The notes below the pieces were generated by a model, which saw only the letters and a list, made by a program, of their open reading frames with translations, did not search any database and was not told the DNA's origin. Positions 5,137-10,109 of a DNA stretch of 10,109 bases are shown in pieces (position 1 is the stretch's first letter; each line of letters begins with the position of its first letter). The stretch is from NCBI GenBank assembly GCA_019348305.1, contig JAHWJQ010000065.1, positions 1 to 10,109 of the forward strand. Direction: 5' to 3'. The position numbers and the translations under genes are program-made. The stretch comes from Actinomycetota bacterium (lineage in GTDB: Bacteria > Actinomycetota > Acidimicrobiia > Acidimicrobiales > CADCTF01).

Positions 5137-6198
5137 GTGCGTTTCCTGTGCGTTGCCGGCGCCCGGCCCAACTTCATGAAGATCAAGCCGGTGCTCGACG
5201 CCCTCGAGGCACGGGGGGCCGAGACGGTTCTGGTCCACACCGGCCAGCACTACGACCCCGGCATGAGCGAGGTCTTCTTCGAGGAGCTGGGCATCCGCCG
5301 CCCCGACTACTCCCTGGGCGTCGGCTCCGGCACCCACGCCGAGCAGACGGCGCGGGTGATGGTGGCCTTCGAGCCGCTGCTCGATCAGCTCCGGCCCGAC
5401 GCCGTGGTCGTCGTGGGCGACGTCAACTCGACGCTGGCGTGCAGCCTGGTCGCGGCCAAGGCCAACGTGGCCGTGGCCCACGTGGAGGCAGGGCTGCGTA
5501 GCGGCGACTGGACCATGCCCGAGGAGGTCAACCGGGTGGTGACCGACCGCCTCAGCCGCTGGCTCCTCGCTCCCTCTCCTGATGCCGTCGACAACCTGGT
5601 CGCCGAGGGCGTCGAGGCCGCCCGGATCCACCTGGTCGGCAACGTCATGGTCGACACGTTGGTCGCCAATCTCGATCGGGCGCGGCAGCGGCCGGTGCTC
5701 GCCGCCCTGGGCCTGGTCGCCGGCGACTACGGAGTCGTCACCCTGCACCGGCCGGCGACCGTCGATGACCCGCAGACGCTGGCGCCGCTCATGCAGGCAC
5801 TCACCACCATCTCCGCCGACCTGCCCCTGGTGTTCCCGGTACACCCGAGGACGAGGCGCCACCTCGAGGTGCTGGCCCTCCCGCCCACGCTGCAGCTCAT
5901 CGAGCCGACCGGCTACCTCGACTTCATCGCCCTGGAGGCGGGAGCCCGCCTGGTGATGACCGATTCGGGCGGGGTGCAGGAGGAGACCACCGTATTGGGC
6001 GTCCCCTGCCTCACCCTCAGGGACAACACCGAGCGACCCATCACGGTCACCGAAGGCACCAACCGCGTCGTCGGCCGGTCGCCGGGAGCGGTCATCTCGG
6101 CCGCACGAGGCGCCATCGACCATCCCCCGCCGCCACGCCGGCCCGCCTTGTGGGACGGCCGTGCCGCCGGCCGCATCGCCGACGCGCTGCTCGGCTGA
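5137..6198 (+). CDS. wecB: UDP-N-acetylglucosamine 2-epimerase (non-hydrolysing)
   Basis: The product has 353 residues, slightly shorter than the usual 360-380 but complete. It interconverts UDP-GlcNAc and UDP-ManNAc in the cytosol. The GT-B fold motifs appear in order: GARPNFMK (8-15) at the N-terminal substrate site, HTGQHYDPGMSEVFF (34-48), GSGTHAEQT (63-71), VVVVGDVNST (90-99) with Asp95, HVEAGLRSGD (115-124) with Glu117, MPEEVNR (127-133) with Glu130, GNVMVDTL (168-175), TLHRPATVDD (202-211) with His204, PVHPRTR (234-240), DSGGVQEE (276-283), and RDNTERPITVTEGTNRVVG (295-313). All expected catalytic residues are present. HRPATVDD replaces the HRREN of enterobacterial WecB, a variant common in related proteins. 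The start is GTG at 5137. The gene follows the flavoprotein on the same strand. A nucleotide-sugar dehydrogenase downstream could use its product. Confidence 0.95.
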   Translation: MRFLCVAGARPNFMKIKPVLDALEARGAETVLVHTGQHYDPGMSEVFFEELGIRRPDYSLGVGSGTHAEQTARVMVAFEPLLDQLRPDAVVVVGDVNSTLACSLVAAKANVAVAHVEAGLRSGDWTMPEEVNRVVTDRLSRWLLAPSPDAVDNLVAEGVEAARIHLVGNVMVDTLVANLDRARQRPVLAALGLVAGDYGVVTLHRPATVDDPQTLAPLMQALTTISADLPLVFPVHPRTRRHLEVLALPPTLQLIEPTGYLDFIALEAGARLVMTDSGGVQEETTVLGVPCLTLRDNTERPITVTEGTNRVVGRSPGAVISAARGAIDHPPPPRRPALWDGRAAGRIADALLG

Positions 6199-6312
6199 AC
6201 CGTCCTGTCGTCCTGTGGCGCGCCGGCGGCCATGCCGTCACTCCCGTCGGGCCGGTCGAGGGCCTGGCCGTTAGCCAACAAGGAGGACTTGGAGAGAACC
6301 CGCTGTTCGCCT

Positions 6313-8358
6313 CTACCTGGTCGGCCGGCGCCACAACCTCCAGACGCCCGATTCCTCGGGGACCCGCTCGGGTGCCGGCGGCCGTGCTGGGACCGAGTGC
6401 CCGTTGGGCGGCGGCGGAGCGACGGCTGGTGGCGCGGGCGGTGGCGGCGAGGTGACGACCGGAGCCGGGGGCGCTTCTTCGGGGTGGGCGCCGTTGCCAC
6501 CGGGTGAGCCCGGGACCACCTCGGGCCGGCCATCCCCCGCGGGGTGGACAGCCTCGGCGGAGCGAACGACGGCTCGCTCCGCGACGGCCGGCTCGCTAGC
6601 CACCGGTGCAGCCGGGCGTTGCACGACCGGTTCCGGCGGCGCTGTCCGAGGCCGCTCCGACCACTCCACCGGCGCAGCGGCGGCGGCTCCATCCTTGACC
6701 GACCAGTCCCGTTCCATCCCGGCAGCCGATCCCCGGCGCCGGCCGCCAGCCTGCTCGCGAGGGGTGTAGGCGTAGCGGTACCCCCCTCCGTAGCCGTAGG
6801 AGTAGCCGTACGCAGCGCTGTCGGCGACCCCGTTCACCACCACGCCGGCCAGCGGCGCCTCGACCTGGCCCAACAGCTCGACCGCCCGTCGCAGCTGAGC
6901 CTGCTTGGTCTTGGCGGCGTTCACCACCAGCAGCGTGGCGTCGACCCTGTGGCCCAACACCGTGGCGTCGGTGACCGGCAGCACCGGCGGGCAGTCGATG
7001 AGCACCACGTCGGCGTGCTCGGCCAGAGCCCGCAAGAGCTCTCCGGTGCGCTTGCTGGCCAGCATCTCCGAAGGGTTCGGGGGGATCGGCCCCGACGCAA
7101 GCAGGTACAGCCGGGAGACCTGGGGCACGTGCTGGATGGCGGCGGACAACGTGGCGTCGCCGAGGAGGATCGAGGTGAAGCCGACGTCGTTGCCGAGGCC
7201 GAAGAACTGATGGATGCGAGGGCGGCGCAGGTCGGCGTCGACCAGAACGACGCGCTGGCCGGCGTTGGCAAGCCCCACGGCGAGGTTGGCGATGGTGGTC
7301 GACTTGCCCTCGGCCTGCGACGGGCTCGTCATCTGCACGATCTTGATGCTGCGGTCGAGGCCCAGGAACTGCACCGAGGTGCGCAGGCTCCGGTAGGCCT
7401 CCGTCGCATGCGAATGCGGGTCGGTGAGGGAGACCAGGAAGGCCGCCTTGGGGTCCTTCCAGGTCTTGAGCTCGGGGATGAAGCCGAGCACCGGGACCCC
7501 CGACGCCGCCCGCTCGATGTCTTCCTTCCCCTTCAACGAGTCGTCCAGGTACTCCCGCAAAAAGGCGAGGCCCACGCCCAGCATCAAGCCCACCGCCAGG
7601 GCCACAACGGCGTTGCGCCGGGGCGTGGGACGGATCGGCGTGGTCGGGGCCACCGCCGGGGTGACCAGCTGCGCTCCCCCACTCTTGAGGGCGGCATCGA
7701 CCTGGAGCTGATCGAGCTTCTGGCGGAACAGGTCCTGCTGGTCCTGCAGGCTCGCCTTCTGGCGTTCCAGATCGGACGAGTCGGTGGTCGTGGTGGTCGC
7801 CCGTGCCCCTCTGACCTGCGGCGCCGCCGACGTAGCCACCGGCACGGCGCCGTCGATCTGGGCCTGAAGCTGGGCGATCTTCTGGCGGATCTGATCGGCC
7901 GCCGCCAACAGGTCGTCCACCGCCTGGTTGCGCCGGAACTCGATGTAGGAGGTGACGTAGGTGTTGGCGACCAGCGCCGCCCGCTCCGGATCGGTGCTCT
8001 CGGCTCGCACCTCCATGACATCGGTCTGGCCGACTGCACTGGCCGTCACCTTGGGCGCCTTCCCGATCTTCTCGCGGACCCGGTCGCGAACCGGGCGGCT
8101 GCGGAGCACCTGGATCTCGGTCTGGATGGCTCGGGCAGGGTCGTTGCGGGCGCCGGTGTTCGGGTCGAAGAGAGATTCGGTGGCCTTGGCCTGCAGGAGC
8201 ACCTCGGCTTTGCCCTGGTACACCGGCGTCTGGGCCAGGGACGCCCCCACGGCGCCGGCGGTGACGAGCAATGTCACCAGCAGGATGAGCCACTTGCGGC
8301 GGCGAAGGATCCGCAGGTAGTCGCGCAGCTCGAGCTCGGCCGGCTCCTCAGGCAGCAT
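6313..8358 (-). CDS. Wzz chain-length regulator fused to bacterial tyrosine kinase (BY-kinase)
   Basis: The product has 681 residues and is an inner-membrane protein. The Wzz domain starts at LELRDYLRILRRRKW (9-23), then membrane helix 1 (about 24-42). An external region follows, with a helical, Gln-rich coiled coil (about 145-225) broken by a Thr/Ser/Ala linker, then membrane helix 2 (about 249-267). The kinase part has EAYRSLRTSVQF (320-331), Walker A TSPSQAEGKST (344-354), Walker A' VLVDADLRRP (371-380) and Walker B VVLIDCPP (451-458). Seven tyrosines (517, 519, 521, 523, 527, 529, 531) form the autophosphorylation cluster. It controls polymer length and export for capsule or exopolysaccharide. 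Unlike most relatives, about 150 Pro/Ala/Val-rich residues follow the tyrosine cluster, ending in WRLWRRPTR. The ATG at 8358 was chosen because upstream residues lack Wzz character. There is no Shine-Dalgarno, but a TANNNT box just before the ATG suggests a leaderless mRNA. Confidence 0.9.
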   Translation of the reverse strand: MLPEEPAELELRDYLRILRRRKWLILLVTLLVTAGAVGASLAQTPVYQGKAEVLLQAKATESLFDPNTGARNDPARAIQTEIQVLRSRPVRDRVREKIGKAPKVTASAVGQTDVMEVRAESTDPERAALVANTYVTSYIEFRRNQAVDDLLAAADQIRQKIAQLQAQIDGAVPVATSAAPQVRGARATTTTTDSSDLERQKASLQDQQDLFRQKLDQLQVDAALKSGGAQLVTPAVAPTTPIRPTPRRNAVVALAVGLMLGVGLAFLREYLDDSLKGKEDIERAASGVPVLGFIPELKTWKDPKAAFLVSLTDPHSHATEAYRSLRTSVQFLGLDRSIKIVQMTSPSQAEGKSTTIANLAVGLANAGQRVVLVDADLRRPRIHQFFGLGNDVGFTSILLGDATLSAAIQHVPQVSRLYLLASGPIPPNPSEMLASKRTGELLRALAEHADVVLIDCPPVLPVTDATVLGHRVDATLLVVNAAKTKQAQLRRAVELLGQVEAPLAGVVVNGVADSAAYGYSYGYGGGYRYAYTPREQAGGRRRGSAAGMERDWSVKDGAAAAAPVEWSERPRTAPPEPVVQRPAAPVASEPAVAERAVVRSAEAVHPAGDGRPEVVPGSPGGNGAHPEEAPPAPVVTSPPPPAPPAVAPPPPNGHSVPARPPAPERVPEESGVWRLWRRPTR

Positions 8359-8376
8359 CCAGTGAAGGTTACTGGA
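8358..8376 (-). promoter_or_regulatory. Inverted repeat over the BY-kinase -10 box and start
   Basis: TCCAGT (8358-8363) and ACTGGA (8371-8376) form a perfect 6-bp inverted repeat with a 7-base spacer. On the minus strand, TAACCT (fits TANNNT) lies inside it, and its last base is seven bases before the A of the ATG. That is the spacing expected when transcription begins at the ATG itself. The repeat could be an operator whose bound protein would block the promoter. No clear -35 box is visible. Confidence 0.35.
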
Positions 8377-8478
8377 GGCTGATGTCCCTTCTGCGCCCGT
8401 TCCCTGGCCCCTTCTCGCGGCGCGCCCCTTGTTCCCGTAGCCGACCGGTGCACCCAGCGACGGTCCAGTCATCGCCTG

Positions 8479-8492
8479 GCACCTCGCGGTGC
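8479..8492 (+). promoter_or_regulatory. Hairpin/palindrome in the divergent promoter region
   Basis: GCACC (8479-8483) and GGTGC (8488-8492) form a perfect 5-bp palindrome around TCGC. It lies 44 bases before the dehydrogenase ATG, in the 178-base divergent gap shared with the BY-kinase gene. TAGAAC (8503-8508) just downstream is a weak -10 candidate for the dehydrogenase. It could be an operator or a 5'-leader hairpin; the evidence is sequence symmetry only. Confidence 0.25.
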
Positions 8493-8536
8493 AACACTGT
8501 CGTAGAACTCGACCAGGCGGCGACGAGGAGCTGGGC

Positions 8537-9790
8537 ATGCGTGTTGTCGTGGTGGGGCAGGGCTACGTGGGGCTGCCGGTCGCGATGCGGGCCGCCGAGG
8601 TCGGCCATTCCGTCGTCGGCTACGACGTCGACGTCAACCGGGTGAAGCGCCTGGCTGCCGGCGAGTCCTACGTGGAGGACGTGCCCTCCGAGCAACTGCA
8701 GTCGGCCCTCGAGAGCGGCCTGTACACGGCGACCACCGAGGCGAGCGATCTTGCCGGCTTCGACGTTGCGGTCATCACCGTTCCCACCCCGCTGAAGGAG
8801 GGTGCGCCCGATCTCTCCTTCATCGAAGAGTCCAGCCGCACACTCGCCGCCCACCTCCGAGCGGGGGCGACGGTCGTCCTCGAGTCCACCACCTACCCCG
8901 GCACCACCGAGGAGCTGGTCGGGCCCCTGCTCGAAACCGGCTCAGGGCTCACTGCCGGAGCCGACTTCCATCTCGGCTACAGCCCCGAGCGCATAGACCC
9001 CGGCAACACGGAGTGGACCTTCGTCAAGACGCCGAAGGTGGTGTCGGGCATCGACCCTGCCTCCCTCACGGCGGTGAAGAGCTTCTACGACACCCTCGTC
9101 GAGCGGACAGTACCGGTTGCCACCCCGAAGGAGGCCGAGCTCACCAAGCTGCTCGAGAACACCTTCCGCCACGTCAACATCGCCCTTGTGAACGAACTCG
9201 CCATCTTCGCCCACGAGCTAGGCATCGACGTGTGGCAGGCCATCGACGCAGCCTCGACCAAGCCCTTCGGGTACATGCGCTTCACCCCGGGGCCCGGCGT
9301 CGGCGGCCACTGCCTGCCCATCGACCCCAGCTACCTGTCGTGGCGGGTCAAGCGCTCGACGGGCCACAGTTTCCGCTTCGTCGAGTTGGCCAACGACGTC
9401 AACGACCACATGCCCGACTACGTGGTCCAGCGCCTGGTCCGTTCACTCAACCGGCAGAAGAAGGCGGTCAACGGCAGCCGGGTCCTGCTGCTCGGCCTGG
9501 CCTACAAGAAGAACACCGGCGACGCCCGCGAGTCGCCCGCCGTCGTAGTGGCCGAACGCCTGCTGGCGCTGGGAGCCGAGGTGCGAGCGGTCGACCCCCA
9601 TGTCGTCGAGGGCCATGTCAACCGGCGTGTCATCAGAGTGGAGATGACACAGGACGAGGTCACCGCAGCCGACGTGGTCGTGCTCCTCACCGACCATGAT
9701 GCCTTCGACCTCGGCGTGGTAGAGCAGCACGGCGGGCTCGTCCTCGACGCCCGGCGCCGGCTGCGCGGCGACAACGTGGAGACCATCTAG
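8537..9790 (+). CDS. UDP-N-acetyl-hexosamine 6-dehydrogenase (WecC/WbpA-type nucleotide-sugar dehydrogenase)
   Basis: The product has 417 residues, normal for the family. It oxidises C6 of a UDP-sugar to a uronic acid with two NAD+. MRVVVVGQGYVGLPVA (1-16) is the NAD-binding Rossmann motif. Then come TVPTPL (81-86), LESTTYPGTTEE (115-126), YSPERIDPGN (148-157), LTKLLENTFRHVNIALVNELA (202-222) with Lys204 and Asn208, and the catalytic Cys259 in GPGVGGHCLPIDPSY. LLLGLAYKKNTGDARESPA (317-335) opens the C-terminal UDP-binding domain. The SPER-DPGN and ENTFRHVNIALVNELA signatures favour UDP-GlcNAc/UDP-ManNAc over UDP-glucose as substrate. Sequence alone cannot decide between UDP-ManNAc (WecC) and UDP-GlcNAc (WbpA). 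The nearby wecB makes UDP-ManNAc a sensible guess. The ATG at 8537 has AGGAG six bases upstream (8526-8530) and begins the Rossmann strand. Confidence 0.93.
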   Translation: MRVVVVGQGYVGLPVAMRAAEVGHSVVGYDVDVNRVKRLAAGESYVEDVPSEQLQSALESGLYTATTEASDLAGFDVAVITVPTPLKEGAPDLSFIEESSRTLAAHLRAGATVVLESTTYPGTTEELVGPLLETGSGLTAGADFHLGYSPERIDPGNTEWTFVKTPKVVSGIDPASLTAVKSFYDTLVERTVPVATPKEAELTKLLENTFRHVNIALVNELAIFAHELGIDVWQAIDAASTKPFGYMRFTPGPGVGGHCLPIDPSYLSWRVKRSTGHSFRFVELANDVNDHMPDYVVQRLVRSLNRQKKAVNGSRVLLLGLAYKKNTGDARESPAVVVAERLLALGAEVRAVDPHVVEGHVNRRVIRVEMTQDEVTAADVVVLLTDHDAFDLGVVEQHGGLVLDARRRLRGDNVETI

Positions 9791-9822
9791 CCCAGATCGA
9801 GAGCTTTTGGCCGCCGAAGGTG

Positions 9823-10109
9823 TCAGCGCAACAGGAACCCGACCACGGCGATCACCGCTGCCTGGCTGGCCAACAGCCAGGTGACGAACGTCTTGGCCAC
9901 CTCACCGGGCAGGCCCCGCATCTCGCCCCGCAGCTCGGCCATCTCGCCCCGCAGCTCGCCCCGCAGCTCGGCCATCTCGCCCCGCAAGTCGGCCATCTCG
10001 CCCCGCAGCTCGCTCCTCAACTCGGCCATCTCGCCCCGCAAGGTGACCGCCAAGCCGTCGATCCTGGTGTCGAGGCGGTACTCGAGGGCGGCCAGGTCGG
10101 CCTTCGTGG
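9823..10109 (-). CDS. Small coiled-coil protein with C-terminal membrane helix, 5' end beyond the window
   Basis: The visible part is 94 residues and the frame stays open past the window edge. It begins TKADLAALEYRLDTRIDGL, typical of small actinobacterial proteins that open with M-x-TKADLA, so the true start is probably a few codons outside. The TTG at 10053 would remove this conserved part and is less likely. A charged repeat region follows: LRGEMAELRSE, LRGEMAD, LRGEMAELRGE, LRGEMAE, LRGEMRG. Then comes one hydrophobic helix (TFVTWLLASQAAVIAVVGFLL) ending in Arg at the C terminus. This suggests a tail-anchored coiled-coil protein, resembling DUF1640-like or other CCDC90-like small proteins. 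Its function is unknown. It converges on the dehydrogenase gene with a 32-base gap. Confidence 0.75.
   Translation of the reverse strand, partial: TKADLAALEYRLDTRIDGLAVTLRGEMAELRSELRGEMADLRGEMAELRGELRGEMAELRGEMRGLPGEVAKTFVTWLLASQAAVIAVVGFLLR
9914..10040. repeat. In-gene tandem repeat, 33- and 21-base units
   Basis: The motif CGCCCCGCAGCTCGGCCATCT and close variants recur in a head-to-tail series. Units alternate between 33 and 21 bases, so each change keeps the frame of the coiled-coil gene on the minus strand (11 and 7 codons). The near identity at DNA level, including synonymous positions, points to recent expansion or slippage. The repeats are coding, without unique spacers, and are not CRISPR. 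Confidence 0.85.

Noticed and set aside
4798..6123. A 441-codon minus-strand frame running through wecB and the inverted repeat.
   Set aside because: wecB is convincingly coded on the plus strand with all motifs. The minus frame has no recognisable domains and is a shadow.
6199..6312. Search for a bidirectional terminator between the convergent wecB and BY-kinase genes.
   Set aside because: Only short GGCC-type self-pairings are seen and there is no stem followed by a T-run, so no terminator is claimed.
6544..8382. A 612-codon open frame on the plus strand.
   Set aside because: It lies opposite the BY-kinase gene, is rich in Arg/Gly/His low-complexity sequence, and has no motif. It is a GC-driven shadow of the real gene.
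9914..10040. Short regular repeats that could suggest a CRISPR array.
   Set aside because: There are no unique spacers, the units are multiples of three, and they encode a continuous coiled coil.

Overview
The window looks like chromosomal DNA from a high-GC actinobacterium. The signs are very GC-rich codons, GTG starts, tRNA genes without an encoded CCA, and a tRNA-Thr / tRNA-Met pair ahead of a tuf-like start. The genes resemble those of Acidimicrobiia-type environmental actinobacteria, but I infer this from protein style and have no database match. The window is probably the left end of a draft or metagenomic contig, because its first ten bases match the end of the Illumina adapter.

Left block (1-1158, all minus strand): tRNA-Thr(GGT), tRNA-Met(CAT), then an open frame that starts exactly like EF-Tu. 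At the shared GHIDHGKT motif it switches to a SelB-type GTPase, then to a short OtsB (trehalose-phosphatase)-like piece, then to the C-terminal part of a family-5 peptide-binding protein, and it ends in adapter. I read this as a mosaic that is more likely an assembly or amplification chimera than a real gene.

Middle-left block (1236-3030, plus strand): an unrecognised SMC/RecN-like protein that keeps a Walker B (LLLDEP), lacks a Walker A, and has a two-helix membrane hairpin in its middle. It is followed by a phosphinothricin-type GNAT acetyltransferase. A gene-poor stretch (3031-3435) follows, holding small hairpins, a 7-codon ORF with a strong Shine-Dalgarno, and a 22-codon ORF that overlaps the next gene.

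Right block (3436-9790): an exopolysaccharide/capsule locus. It encodes an amine-oxidase-like flavoprotein, a non-hydrolysing UDP-GlcNAc 2-epimerase (wecB), a Wzz-type chain-length regulator fused to a bacterial tyrosine kinase (minus strand), and a UDP-GlcNAc/UDP-ManNAc 6-dehydrogenase (plus strand, divergent from the kinase). WecB plus the dehydrogenase could convert UDP-GlcNAc to UDP-ManNAc and then UDP-ManNAcA as a polymer precursor. The Wzz-kinase would control polymer length and export at the membrane.

A structured inverted-repeat element (5000-5128) with perfect 21-bp arms sits just before wecB, and its right arm runs into the likely ribosome-binding site. The right edge (9823-10109, minus strand) is a partial small protein with mixed 11- and 7-residue coiled-coil repeats and a C-terminal membrane helix. 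I see no CRISPR array, insertion sequence with transposase, rRNA or known riboswitch. The points most worth a second look are the IR element before wecB, the Walker A-less membrane ATPase-like protein, and the mosaic left end, which should be treated first as an artefact.
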